Positions 11,830 to 24,589 of a DNA stretch of 64,000 nucleotides are shown here, piece by piece (the stretch's first letter is position 1; each line of letters opens with the position of its first letter). The DNA is from Gymnorhina tibicen (Eukaryota; Chordata; Aves; Passeriformes; Artamidae), in contig VXAZ01018984.1 in NCBI GenBank assembly GCA_013399875.1, forward strand, positions 9,512,206-9,576,205. The letters run 5' to 3'. The position numbers were made by a program, and so were the translations under genes. Below the pieces are notes generated by a model. It was given only the letters and a program-made list of their open reading frames with translations, had not been told where the DNA came from and ran no database searches.

Positions 11830-14800
11830 TAAGTTCTATATTTCTTTTTAAAACTTTGTGCTTAAACAGGAGAGTTTTCTATTGAGGAAAAAACAGGTAG
11901 AGCTTCTCAAAATGGTTATGCTTCTTTCTGTATTCCTCTGTTAGCTACACTTAACTCTGTAGCTAGATTGATGGAGGAGTGACAAATATTTTAGAATCCT
12001 TAAATAATTAATGCACGCCCTAACCTCACTCAGGTTCCTATTTATCAGTCACAGATTTTCAAACTTTAGAGTTATCAGACCCCTGAAGGGCAAGAAATTG
12101 TCCCTGTCAGCTTCTTTCATAAATCCAGCCAGACCCTTCTCCTCACACACACTTCTGCTGTGTTCAGGTGGGGTTCTGCTTTGAAGTGTTTATTTTTGCA
12201 CCACATTTTCAATTCTTTCAGGCCCTAAGGTTCATGTATGGGATCAGTCAAAACTGAAACCTTTAAATTATTGCTTCACTGTAGGTGTGTTTTATATCTC
12301 ACTGTGACACAAGAAGAAATTAAAACCCTTGCTCAGCTTTAACTTTGCAGCTTTATAGAGACATTCTACAAATATGAAGTTACTCAAATCCCCAAAGCAC
12401 ACTGTGAACTGAATTAGTGATTTGAAATTCTCCCATTTAATGTTAAGTATCTTTAGAATTTTGAAGGTAGCAGCTGAATGCACTCCATAATAGCTTTTTG
12501 AGCCTTGTTCTTAATTTCTGCATATTATGAAGTTTTCACCACATTTTTATCAATTGCTTCTTTTCTTTAGCTCAGCAATATAATAGAGTAATTGAAATAA
12601 TTCACTAACATGTAACCACTTTGCATTAAAGATACTAATGATAACACTTCAGACTTATTAAGGAACCTTTTCTTTCCCTTCAGTCACAGGGCTGTACATA
12701 CTAGATTCAAAGCCTGTTCCAAGTGGGCAATTGTTCCACATTGAGTCCTTAAGTTGCAGAACTTAATATGAATAACTTTACATGCAATTTCTCAATATAA
12801 CTCCATTTAAATGATTGTGTAATTCAGTGTAACTACATAAAGATGGCAATATAGTTGCTTCCCAATTACATAATAGTTACAGAGTAGTCAGTGTTACAGT
12901 TTAAAATGTAATGGATTCTTAATTATTCTACCTTGGAAGAAAGGACACTGATTATAATTTCATTAGGGAGATAGAAATGACTCTGCAAAGGGAAAGAATC
13001 AGCCACGTACACACATGCTTACTTTCTGTTTGCAAAGTACTGTTGATTTATCTGTTTTTCCAGGCCAGTTTTGTAGACTAGTACTGCATTTTGAAGTTGA
13101 AGCAGTATCCATATCAGAAAAGGAGTTTCAGGGCTCTTGCCTCATGTTTCTTTTTTTTTAAATTTTTTTCTTTGATTTGCACTGATTTGCTATCCCAGAG
13201 GCAAACTGAAGATAAAGCAGTATTGCTAGGCAAGTCATTTCAGGACAAGTAACAATGTCAGTAACAACAAATAAGCAGCCAGAGTTAAATTTTATCAATT
13301 ACAAACCCACTCAGTAAGCAAATTGGGCTACCCATACTGCAGTTAATCAACTAATTGTGCAACCTTCTTGTCCCCCCTCCCATGGGACCCTGCTCCTTCT
13401 GCCCTGAGGTCAGAGCACAGGGAGCACAGCTACAGTGGTGTTGAGGTGGTTTGGCTACTCTATGAGTTAGGGCTCTTGCATTATTTGGCTTTTGATAGAA
13501 GTGGAGAGTCGAGCACTGCACATCTGCCCTGCCTGATAGTAGCTTCCTGCAGAAGGGCAATTTTCCCATGATCTTCACCACCATTGTAGAAGTTTTTCAT
13601 TCCATTGACATGATAAATGGAGCCTTTTGCCCATGGGATACAATTATTCTCCATGGTGTGGAAGCTAGGTCAGTTCTGAGGATACCTATTACAATGCTTA
13701 GAATAGCATAAAAATATTTTCTCTGTTATTAGTCTACACTTATAGTGAAAATGTGGCTATGCTACGCCTTTTGATGTGCCATAGTAACTGTTATCAATAG
13801 GATTATTCAGCTATGGACACTGTTCAGATTACAGGACGTTTATTCAAATGGAAAATTTCATTCTACTGTGCAGTCAGGTTTCTGTCTTTCTCTTACTGCC
13901 ACAACAGAAAATAATTCTAAAGGCCACCAGCACAAGGTTAACAAAAGAGAGTTGTCAGGTGAAACACTCTTCCACGGAAATGAAATACATTTAAACAATA
14001 AGTGAACATCCTCAAGGAGAAGTGGCCTTCACAGATGGTTGCCTAGTGATGAGATCATCCAGTGCAAGGCTGACTGATTGGCAGCTCAGATCTGGAAGGC
14101 TTTAAAAAGTCAAGTTTTTATTTTCCAATATGGGAGAGGGGGCTGCGTAGGGACAGTTTTCATTAGCTTAAAGTGAAAGAAACCTTTTGAGGGGTGTGGG
14201 AATCTATTCAATCTACATACAGAACCTCCTATAAGAACTCCCTGAAGTGGAGGGGGCCACTATGCCTAGAACACTTTGTCCTCATTTTTCTAGCTTTTTC
14301 ATTTACGTGAGTTTGGAGATTCACTGCAAAATTTGTTCCAGGCCATAGTTAACACATCATTGAAGCTTATGTATAAATTGTGCTTCTGCTGCTTAAACAC
14401 ATGATTTACAATCATCTCCTCACACACAAACACATGTGCATGAGAAAGACAGCAAGGTGAAGTAGGAGGGAGAAGTCTGAAGTGATTTTTACTGTGGTGG
14501 GGAAGGGCGGGTTTTGGAGCTGGAGGGTTTGTCGTAGGTGAAAGTGACTCTGTAATTAAGGTCTCCTTGTGTTCGCATATACCTTGTAACCCAAATAAAA
14601 ATAATTTATAAAAGCATAAACCCCCAAATAACCAGATGAGTTGTGTTCAGAGAAATGTATTTGTTTTTAGGAGGATGGGAATTTGGTTATTGTCCCAGCT
14701 TATAAAATAATCTGGAAGGTCTGTGCCCGCTGACTCTGGTGGTTGCCACTCTGTTTAAACTACTGGGAGTGAAAATGCTTTTATTTTCGTTTGAAGGAGC

Positions 14801-15026
14801 TTCAAAGTCAAGCACAAAGAAGTTAAACGACCTGGAAAATATTAGATGATATTTTATTTTGGGTTGAACAAAATGTTTTAGATTGACCACAGGTAAAATT
14901 TCTTATTCTTTTCTTCTGAAAAATAAAACAGCCTTACCCCCATATCTAAGCATACTTTTCATAGTAGGGTCTACATCTATATTTTGATGATCTAGAATTA
15001 CATTAGCCGTGATGTATTTAGCTTTG
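11830..15026. other. Unique DNA, no gene seen
   Basis: No coding frame longer than 80 codons and no recognised transposon were found. A G-rich stretch at about 14496-14530 has three GGG-or-longer runs in quick succession but lacks a close fourth, so it narrowly misses the usual quadruplex pattern. T-rich low-complexity sequence occurs at 13150-13175. Confidence 0.55.
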
Positions 15027-15231
15027 TAGAATCACTGAATGGTTTGGCTTGGAAGGGACTTTTATAGATCTTTTAGTTCCACCCCCACTGCCATGGGCTG
15101 TCTTCATAGGAGAGGTGTTCTGCTCTCTGGACATTGTCATAATCCTCCTCTGAACCACTCTGACAAGTCCATGTCCTTCTTATGCTCCTGAGCCCCAGAG
15201 CTCAGTACATCACTCCAGGTGATGTACTGAG
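15027..15231 (-). mobile_element. 5'-truncated CR1 LINE fragment
   Basis: Read on the minus strand, the fragment runs from CAGCTCTGGGG-like and AGAAGGACATGGAC blocks, through a GAGGAGGAT block and a CACCTCTCCTATGA-like block, to the CR1 3' tail (AAGTCCCTTCCAAGCCAAACC then ATTCAGTGATTCTA). This is the order of the 3' end of avian CR1 ORF2 and its short 3' UTR. Sequence between the 'cctatgaagaca' block and the tail is shortened by deletion. Only about 200 bp of the roughly 4.5-kb element remains, which is normal for this heavily 5'-truncated, non-LTR family. It cannot move by itself. Its 5' edge coincides with a perfect hairpin. Confidence 0.92.
15201..15231. repeat. Perfect 13-bp fold-back hairpin at the CR1 edge
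   Basis: CTCAGTACATCAC (15201-15213), a 5-nt loop TCCAG, then GTGATGTACTGAG (15219-15231). The arms are exactly complementary. One arm corresponds to CR1 sequence ('cacctggagt...tactg'), and the other is its inverted copy. This suggests a snap-back or template switch during insertion or repair. Confidence 0.9.
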
Positions 15232-17479
15232 AATCTTTGGTAAAATACTTTAAGAATAAAGGTGCATCAACCTTGTTTTATAATTATAGGTTTTATGTGT
15301 TCATGTGGCACACCAGTCTGTAAAAACTGGCAGTGACCCTGAATTCCAGTTAGAGAAATGCAGACTGTTTGACCAGTTTCACTGATGCCTTTTAATTAAT
15401 GTATGTTGCCTTCCTTTACTTCAATACCTTAGCAGCTTAAAAGGTGCTACTGCTGGTAATACACCAAAAAGATTTCATCAATTCAAAACATATCTGTGCT
15501 TTATTGCATGTAAAAAAAATCACAGAATTAAGCAAAACCAACTTATGCAGTGTCCATCAAATTGTTTTGGTTGCACAAAAACTTCATGAATTGTACTGGC
15601 AGATTAAAGAAATAACCAACCAAAACCAAGCAACAAGAAAAACCAATGATGGAGGGAAAATGCCTCCGTTTACCTAATTGAGACATAGAAATCTGATGCC
15701 TTGTCACATGAGATATGACTTTATTTACCTATGTGAAAGCTGGTGGAGTTGTCAGCTCTGATTATCCACTGAAACTTCTACTTACTTCCTCACAGAACAA
15801 GTGCTAAACTTTCTTTCACCCACAATGACTTAGCTTGCCCTCTTTCCTGTCCCAGTTCAGTCTTCAGATGGCTGTGGTTGCCCTCTCATCACGTCAGCTC
15901 ATCTCATGAATCTTTTATCATGTTTTTGATTCCTGATGATGCTTTCTTCACGATACCTTGAACCACTTCCAGACCTGATTTGACCTGTCTGTAGACACAC
16001 GGTGATGGTATTAAGTAGAGTGCCCAACGTGTGGTTGCTGATAACACATATTTATAGCTGTTAGTTCACCAGCATGTCTGAGGCTGACAGAAGTTTTCCA
16101 TGGAGCAGGCAAATTACACTGTCTCACCACAGCGAGTTGCTGGTCACTCATCAGAGTGACAAATCCTGCCAATAGGCATCCCCTGCTAGCAGCTCTCAAA
16201 AGAGGGGTGGCCCTCTGGAGGGAAACAAGCTGAGGGCATTGTGTGAAACAGAACATCCACAGCTGTAGCACAACAAGGCTGTAGTGATTCCGGTTTATCA
16301 TTCCTGTTGCATTAGAATCAGATCTGGAGAAAAAAGTTCTGGCTATGCTGAGCTATAAAGTGCTGTGACTTTTAAGGCCAGTATGTTTCCAAGTTGTTGT
16401 CTAAAGATAGAATACAAAGGCAATAGTTTTTTTGTAGTTTCAAATTTCTTATTTAATTTTTCTGTCAGGGTAGCTAAGCCAGCTGTTGGACAGCAGTGTG
16501 CTGAGTTAGGCTTTTTGCCACGTACTGCCTGATATTCCTGAGTGGCACAGAGTACCACATAAAGCAGAAAATGGGCTTAGAGCAACTCAGAGGTGGGACT
16601 ATCCCTGGACAGGTATCAAACCCACCATTACTGCAATTAGAACTAACTGTGGCTGTTCTTGTTGGCAAACTCAGCAGGGGATGAGAACTGTGGTGAGTCT
16701 CCTGCCAGTGTTACTGGTGTCATCCCAAGGGCAGTGCTCCCATGTTATACCTGTGCTGTGAGGACAGGTGGAGAAGGGATTCTGCTTCTTGTTCTGTTCT
16801 GTTAACATGTAAGCTGTCAGTTGTCAGACAAACTGGAGGAATGAATGTCCTTTCATCCCAGAAACCTTGAAAAGGTATAAACAGTATAAAGTCTTGTCTT
16901 GTGTCAGTAGAGTCATTCCTTTTCAAACATGTATTCAAGAGCAGTCCTTTCCTTTGGGAGTCATGTGTTCATTTTTGGGTAGGTGCCCAGACTACTTAAA
17001 ATAATTTCATCCTTTATTATTTTTTGCAATTTATTGCTTATCGAAACATTTTTTCATTCAGATAAAAACAGAGGATAAAAATCTGAACCTAAAATGAAGG
17101 AAGTCATACTTGGTGAGTGCAATGGTATTTTCTGGTTTAAGCGTTTATAAATCACACATAATCATTTATCCAGGACATAATCAGTACAGTGCAGATATCT
17201 GTCACAACCTTTCAGAGTCAATAATTTTTTACAGATGCTTTGCACTGTATGTCACATATTTCAGTGATTGTCTACTCCATACACGGTACCAAATGAGCAC
17301 ATAGGCAAACAAGTCAGTATTTGGATACTAAAATAGAGAAAGTGATTTTAATTGAAAATTGTTCATATATTTCAGGCCTGTGGTTTTTTAAAAAAACAAC
17401 TCTGCTCAAGTACCTTGTGTAGTGGGGAACTTGTGTACACTAAAGGAGTAATGAGCTTTTCTTGCTCACTGTTTACTGC
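15232..17479. other. Unique DNA, no gene seen
   Basis: The stretch is slightly GC-richer at 16000-16300. A 96-codon minus-strand frame there (16011-16301) shows no domain, signal or composition typical of a protein. No repeat was recognised. Confidence 0.5.
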
Positions 17480-17790
17480 TGCAGAACCCCAGTTCCCACC
17501 TGCCGGCAGCTAAAAGCCACCTGCGAAGCCCTTGTGTGTGACACACACGCGGTGCTACGTTACGTGTGTTTCAGCTGCAGCACAAGATGCAGGGCAAGCC
17601 AGCAAATGGTTTTAAGCATTTTTACATTCAGCAGGTGAGACTGGAAGGGTTTTGTGAGCTCTCAGGACAGGCAGGGAAGGGCCTTGCTGCGAGGCAGATC
17701 TCCCGTGCACGGAGCGAGGAAGGCACTGGAGATCAGTCTGAGAGCCCAAACAGTTCGTAGCTCATCGTTCAGCTACCAGCTGGGGAAAGG
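17480..17790. promoter_or_regulatory. CpG-enriched patch, possible promoter or exon of a non-coding RNA
   Basis: About a dozen CpG dinucleotides lie in about 300 bp, clearly more than in the CpG-poor flanks. Features include the odd-centred palindrome GTGTGTGACACACAC (17534-17548), an ACGTTACGTG bZIP-like core (17557-17566), CAGCTG E-boxes (17573-17578 and 17777-17782) and a candidate exon at 17581-17634. In birds such patches often mark promoters, enhancers or exons. No coding gene can be named. Confidence 0.35.
17581..17634 (+). other. Candidate 54-nt exon
   Basis: The segment is preceded by TTTCAGCTGCAG, a modest acceptor with a weak pyrimidine tract, and is followed by GTGAGA after CAG, a strong donor. 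It is 18 codons with no stop in the first frame (HKMQGKPANGFKHFYIQQ). The peptide is not recognised. It lies inside the CpG-enriched patch, which slightly raises the likelihood that it is transcribed. Confidence 0.25.
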
Positions 17791-20700
17791 GTGAACACAA
17801 AATGAGTGCTGTGCAATGGAAACAGTTTTAAATTTTAGGATTATATTTGTTTCCTAAGTCATTGTTGTGTTTAACTCCAGCTGGCAACTAAGTGTTACCC
17901 ACCATCTGCCTGCTTACTTTCCCCTCACTGCTAGGGAGAAGAATTGGAAAGGAATGGAGACAGTAAGGACAGTTCAGAACAAAATCTTTGAGTTGTACTG
18001 CTTTTTGCTCTGTTCTGTATGCTTTTTCTTTTCCTCTTTTAAATATATTTTAGCAGGAGAAATCAAACATGGCAGCAAGTCTGCAAGAACAAGTAGGGTA
18101 GCAGGGGCTGTACCTTCTGGTGGTATTTGTGTAAGTTTAACTAATACTGTAGCATACTGCACATATCAGTAAGATAAGCAGGGACTTACTTTACCATCAC
18201 AAGCTGCCAATTCTGCCTGTCATGTAATTCACAGTTTTTATGTGCTTTATCTCAATTAAGTTCCATCTCTAGAGCACACTGCTCTGCTGCATATTACTGC
18301 TCTGCTAATGAAGCAGTAGCTATATGGCATTTCCTTCTGATTCCAGCAAACACAGAATAAGCACAAGTCAAACATTCCCTTGACAAATTGTGTGAGCAGG
18401 GCTCTCATTTCTATCCAGGAAAGAATCTGTTCAGCTAAGAGGAGAGAATATCTAAGTTACTGTACATCTCAGCTCTGAGACTGTTGGTCTTGGCTGGTTT
18501 GCTGGTGGAATTATTCCAAATTCCAAAGGAATAGAGGAGCTGTTCTAGAACCCGTAAGATACCAGGAGGTGTAGGGATGGCACCTCCCAGAACAGCTCAG
18601 CCCAGGCCCTATGGAGAGCCAGAGAGAGGTTCCTGCAGGTAGTGCAGCCATTGTCCAGGGCAAGAGGGTGAGGAGAACGGTGATCTGCTGGTAGCACACA
18701 CTGGCATTGGATGTGGAGCTTAGGTTTGGTTGGAAGAAAGGTGACAGCATTAGAAATAAAGTTTCTAATAGACTTTTACTTTTGCTGTTCTCTGCTTCCA
18801 GCTCCTGATTGTTCTGCATTGTTCTCCTTCACTCTTCCAATGGTGCTGAATGCTGATGAGCTAATACTTGGCCCAACACCAGCAAGTAATTTCCTGGTAA
18901 TTAATTTGTTTTCTCTATACCTGACCTGAATTTCTTTCAGGTAATTTGCAGGTTGGGTAACCCATCAGAATCAAACAATTTTAGGGGGTACCCAGGAGTA
19001 CAATGAGTAATGGTTATTTTGAGTCTGTCTTCCCTCAGACTTTCTCCCTCTCTCTCAGCATTAGGGTTTCATTGCTGTTATAGCACTTTGCATATAATTA
19101 CCAACAGCTTTAGGTTATAATTATATTGTCATTTAGTACACTTGCAATGGGGAAAGAGTGAACAAAGCAGTGAATTAAATGTGCAATGACTGTTGATGTT
19201 TTGTGCCTTTTGCTTTCTTAACAACTTCATTAATATTTTGCAATGTTTATGAGGAGCTACCTGGAAAAACAGCCATTGCATGCGTTTAAATGTGTCAAAA
19301 CTCTAGGAAGTAAAAGGAAAAAATAAACAGGATGAGCAGGTACCCTTTGGAATTTAGATTTTTTAATATGGGTTTAAAAAAATACTGCAATCATTTGCAT
19401 ATTTATTGCACATGACATTTTCAAAAGACAGCAGCAGTGCGCTAATGCTGCAATAAGTGGTAGAACTCCTGTTGACCTGAGTAAGAGCAGATGTAAATAG
19501 GTACCATTCACTCAAGAAAATATCGTGAGGTGGTCACTGTTTGTAAAACAGTTCAAAAGTTAAAGCTTATTGAGTCTCTGCCTTTGTCCTTGAGATAAAA
19601 GTCAAACACACTCTCTGTTCAGTATTTTCTCTGCAGGTGACCAACATGACATATAGTTAATGAGTACATTTTGCCACTATACTTGTGGAATAAACTTGTG
19701 GCTGTCTCTAGGAAATCTATAATGGCTCCAGTTTACAAACAAATATGAGTCAAATGATCATATATGCTTGATAATATTGCATAATTGTGCATGTCTGTAG
19801 ACGTAAAAGTGTACTCAGTTGTATGTGGATTTGCTTTGTTAATTAATCTTGCCACAGTACCAGGCTTATCTGTCTCTGTCTCTGGTCTCTTGCTAAAGAA
19901 TACTGGCAGCAAGACATTATTGAATATATGAGATAGGATTGTAACACATAAAATATATCAGAGCCATTGAAATCATCTGCTATAAACTCTCAGTGCCATA
20001 TAAGCTTGGTTAAAACACACTTTTCCTGACTAAATTAATTGAGCTTGTAGTTATCAATAAAGATGATAACTATTTACTAAAATAACTGGTGCTTGTGACA
20101 TATTTCAAGTCAGTATGAGAGATTAGAATTTGACAGTGTGGATGAAGATGCTTCTAAAGATTGATCTTTCTAGTGATTTAATTTCTAGATAGCATCTCTG
20201 TATTGTGCAAACAGGATTTTGCAAGTGAAATCTGCATGTTGATTTGTGAACAAAAGACAATTCATAGAGAAGTAGAATTTGTTTAGAGGATTTGTTTAGT
20301 TTAGAATTTGTTTCATTTAGAGACAAGTAAATCAAATAATTGGTGATTGAGAGCATCTACAATTTTTTAGTATTTATACTATACATATTTAGGATTAAAT
20401 GCTTTACAATGTAACCCTTCATATCTTTGCCTAATGCAGAAGAAGGTGTGAAGGTAACAGCAGTCAAACAAATGGAAACAATGGTTGACATTTCTTAAAT
20501 AACATAATGACTTTCTTCTCAAATGTTTCACATGAATACAAGAATATTAAAAGGAAAATGTGTCATATCTTCTGTCTTTGCCTGGCCAGCTAGAGGAACT
20601 AGGAGTTGAGATCAGTATGGCTAAGTAGGAATCATAATATTTTGTTCTATGTAGAAGCCGTACTACTCTCTTAGCAAAAAGAATACTTCCATCCAAAAAG

Positions 20701-21839
20701 ATGGAATAAGGGCATCTTTGAATTGGAAAGCCAAGCTGCCCACCATCAGAAAATGCCACAATTAAGTTTGCAAGCATATACTTCCAAGTCATTCCACCAA
20801 GTCATTTACTGCCCAGGATTTCTCAGTGCAAAAAGGAACAGGGATATTTTTTTAAAAAGGACAAAGCATTTGCTCCCATTTCTGATAACTGCTGAAACAG
20901 TAAAAGCCAAAGAAGTGTCCTGCAAATGATAGGTCAGGTCAGTGAATTAAAATGTGTCAAAATTCTGTGTGCAAATGAAATACCATAGTAAGAGAATCTC
21001 ACTCATTTTGTCATGCTTAACTGTCTTAAAGGATCTGGCCCAGGGACTTCAGCCTAAATGACAACTTAAATTTCTAAAATTATATAGCCATCAGGAAGAT
21101 TACTTGTCCCTGAGGTGGCAAACATCTTGCATAAGCACTGGCAAATGCCAGCCTGCTAAGTGCTGGACCTGATGCCATAACCCTAGCAAAATCTCTAGTG
21201 CTGAGATTGCTTTGTAAATCTTTTCTGGGAAACTTGAGGAAGTAAGATTTTCTGAGTGAGTGAAATCCCTGTGAAGATAATGATAATGAGCCACCAAGCA
21301 ATGTATTGCTTAGAATAATAAAAATGAGATGGTCTCCAATTCAAAACTTTCTACCCGAATTTGAAAGCTGACTCTAGGTGTGAATCTGAATACAAAATAA
21401 GCACTCAGAGCAAGGCTGAAAAATGGACATTTCAGTTGCTTCTCCTGACAGTCAAGTTATAAAATTGTTCACACTCTTTTTCTTCTTTCTGGATCAATGA
21501 ATGCATAGTATTTTAATGTGATAAAAGTTATTCTAAGTTTCAAGATCACTGTTATTAATTAGTTAATCAAACCTTTGTTGGCTGGGATTTTTTTTTAACA
21601 GAAAGGGGAATAAACCCAAAGTTTTTGAGCTATGTTCTTCTCATGAACAGAGATGAGAAAAGTCATTATCTTATGACCACTGTGTACCAACTAAGAGGCA
21701 AATGACATGAGTTTTCATTTTTCAAATTTAATGTATAAGGCACAAAATTCGTTGAGAGCAGCGTTATTCTACCAACACAGTCTCTTAGTAAACAAGCTTT
21801 CAGAAAAACTGTGATAAATAAAGTGTCTGATAGATAAAT
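17791..21839. other. Unique DNA, no gene seen
   Basis: AT-rich unique sequence. Frames of up to about 100 codons (17867-18172 plus, 18511-18819 minus) have no recognisable product. A short three-copy tandem repeat is listed separately. Confidence 0.55.
20275..20319 (+). repeat. Three-copy imperfect minisatellite
   Basis: Three units of 14-16 bp built on GAATTTGTTTAGAG, GATTTGTTTAGTTTA and GAATTTGTTTCATTTA follow each other directly. The shared core is ATTTGTTT. Only three copies are present. Confidence 0.75.
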
Positions 21840-22200
21840 GAATGCCGTGAAAGCTAATGCTCTGCTTAATGGATGCACAACTTCACCAGCATCCATTAAT
21901 TTGTATATGAATAACCTGTAAGTGTAGGTGGTCCTTGAGACAATTATACTTCAGCTAAGCATGACATGAAGAGCACACAATGAAACAGCCTCCTTGAAGA
22001 TGCCGTAATGGTGAAAAACAGGACAGATAATCATGAAGGATTATCTTACTGGCTCATAAATCCGGATCAATTCTGACAAGGCTCAGCTTCGGGGATGACA
22101 AACCTCCTCTTTCTCTTGTGATGTTGACTCGAAGATGCCAGGCTAATGATCTTACTCCATTAAGGTTTTTCCAGGGGCATCATTTGACGGTGTCTTGTTT
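21840..22200. promoter_or_regulatory. Candidate conserved regulatory element with inverted TTAATGGATGC sites
   Basis: TTAATGGATGC (21866-21876) and its exact reverse complement GCATCCATTAA (21889-21899) are separated by 12 nt, giving two head-to-head homeodomain-type cores. The following 300 bp holds more TAAT and GATTA cores and several CpGs (near 22004, 22063, 22091, 22130 and 22188) in a low-CpG region. There is no open frame. The texture resembles vertebrate developmental enhancers. Conservation itself is inferred, not seen. Confidence 0.35.
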
Positions 22201-24589
22201 GAATGTTTATGTTCATCTTCTTTCAACTTTATGAGATGACTTTTCAGGCCTTGGTACCTCTGACAAAAATAGTTCTGCAAACTCTTTTTTCAGTGAGAAT
22301 TTTGAATCCAAAGACTTACTTTCTAGCATATTGTTCTAGTCAACAAATGGTCATTCCACTCTCTTCAGCAGCAAAAGTTGTGTGTTTAATTAGGAATAAT
22401 TAAAATACAGTGACAAATCAAAATGGAACCCCACTCCCAAATGCTACTGACATTCCAGAAAGATGGTTAATATTTTTGTTAATTCATCTAACTGATCACT
22501 TTTTATATTGACAGGGTTCAAAATGCAGCTGCAGAGAATTGTTTTTCTTGTGCTTTCTTCTTGATGGATTTTTAACAGAAGTTTAGTCTAATGATCAGAT
22601 CATTGTAAAACGTTTCAGAAGGGATTTTCAGAGTTTTTTATGCATAAAATCAATATATCTGATCATTTCATGACCTCTTACCCATGCATATTGCATCTAT
22701 TTAAAGAAAGAGTGTTATTGAACATAATATTCAAAGTAGAGTAACCCTGCCATGTCACTTGTTATTAATGAATTTACAGATCATTCCTACCTTGTTAATG
22801 TGACTACATTGTCTGCATTTTCTCACTTATTCTGAGCTGCCCTTCATTTTCTCACCATTGAATTTCATTCGTCCTTGTGCTGCCCAGCTGCCTGTCTTTG
22901 GCAGGACTTTCAGCAGTACCTCCCTGACATCTCTGTTTTGCCTAATCAAAATAATTTGAATATGTATATATTCTAGTTTATAGTACATACTAATCTGCTG
23001 ATCAACAGGCTAATAGCAGTAAGGTTTTCTGTAGTTCTTTTTCTTCTAAACCGGCTTGAGGTTTGGAGCTGTATATGTAGATAAATTATGTCTAACCAGT
23101 GTTAGGCAGATACTGTATTACTGCCTACTATAAGTCAGTGGATATTTGTGACTGATCCAGTGGCTAAAAGCTTTGCTAATGTAGCTAAGTGCCTACTTTC
23201 TAGAAACAAATCAATGTAGTATTACAGATCTATTTTTTCCCCTCAGTTTTACCTGCCTCATCTCTTTACCTTGCCTGCTTCTGTTATCTCTATACTAATA
23301 CAAGGTCTCGGGAGTGAAACGGAGTTATAAATGAGTCCTAATGTCTTGTGTTTAAAAAAAAATCATATGAATCACAGAATTATGTGAACATTTGATCAAG
23401 AATTAAGCCCTGAATGACCGTGCAGGTTCAGCTAGGGTACGCTGAATTTTCTCCATAGTAGCTAAAATGGGCTATGTTTTGGATTGTGCTGGAAACAGTG
23501 CTGGATACAGAGATGTTTTTGTTGTTACTGAGTGAAGCCTCTTTTGCTCCTCAGCCCACCCCACCCCGCCAGTGAGCAGGCTGGGGGTGCACAAGAAGTT
23601 GGGAGGGGACACAGCAAGGACAGCTGGCCCCAGCTGACCAAAGGGAAATCCCAAACCATGCCATATGGCACCATGTTTGTCATATAAAAGGTGGGGGAAG
23701 AAGAAGGAAGGGAGCAAAACTCAGGGTGATGTTATTTGTCTACCCAAGTCACCCTTAGGGGTGATGGAGCCCTGCTTTCTTGTGGATGGCTGAACACCTG
23801 CCTGCCCGTGGAAAGTGTTGAATGAATTCCCTGTTTTGCTTTTCTTGCAGATGCAGCTTGTGCTTTACCTGTAAAACTGTCTGTCTCAAGCCATAAGTTT
23901 TCTCACTTTTACTCTTCTGATCCTCTCTTCCATTCCAACGTGAGGAGACTGAGTGAGCACCTGTGTGCGGCTTCGTTGCTGGCAGAGGTTAAACCATGGC
24001 AATGATCTTACTGACCTAAACCTTCATTTTATTTATTTACATACTTTTAAAAATAATGCTGAAAAGAATATTAGAAAAGAGACATTTTTCTGTTGTCATT
24101 ATAAAATGTAACGGGACAGGTCATGAATTTTTAAATCTTTATTAATTATGTAAACATTGGCGTCTTCTTCAGTGTGAGATTTGGTTGAAACTGGACAGTG
24201 AATTAGTGAAGTCGGGATTGGACCTTGTATTTTTGCTGCTACCAAGGCTCTACAGTGTAAAGAAGCACATACAAGTTGATGTCCATAAAACTTTTTTTGT
24301 TTACACAAGAGAAAAATATGATCAAAAAGACTTGCTTACTCATTCCACTAACTGTATTATTTCAGTTTTCCCTTTGTATGTACCTCAGTTTTCTGGAAAA
24401 GGGAACAGCCTACACACTGCCAAGTGGAGACTATTTGTGAAAAGTCATGGACAAGTATGATTAAAAACCTTTCTACTAGGATGTGAAATATCCTGGTCTG
24501 GGATTTTGACAAATTGACAGCTAAAAGAGGGCACACTGCTTCCCCTGCCCATTCATTGCTTAGTTTTGCCTACAGAAAGATGAAATGAA
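22201..24589. other. Unique DNA, no gene seen
   Basis: A strong acceptor-like motif occurs at 23833-23850 (pyrimidine tract, TTGCAG) without a clear donor. C-rich CCCACCCCACCCCGCC at about 23555-23570 lies within a small GC-rich patch at 23540-23660. Frames at 23472-23717 and 24185-24460 have no known domain. Confidence 0.5.

Noticed and set aside
11363..11851. Two similar predicted peptides on opposite strands (WGSKGSQ.PSCWQLWS core)
   Set aside because: The similarity comes from the inverted DNA repeat. Of about 15 differing codons only about three are silent, so there is no sign of selection on protein sequence.
14496..14530. Potential second G-quadruplex
   Set aside because: There are only three close G runs. 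The fourth lies beyond the usual loop length.
16355..16385. AAAGTGCTGTGAC, similar to miR-17/93-family seeds
   Set aside because: No stem-forming partner nearby. A short seed match is expected by chance.
24245..24275. Sequence resembling a miR-1/206 core (TGTAAAGAAG)
   Set aside because: No complementary arm is present on either side, so no hairpin precursor is possible.
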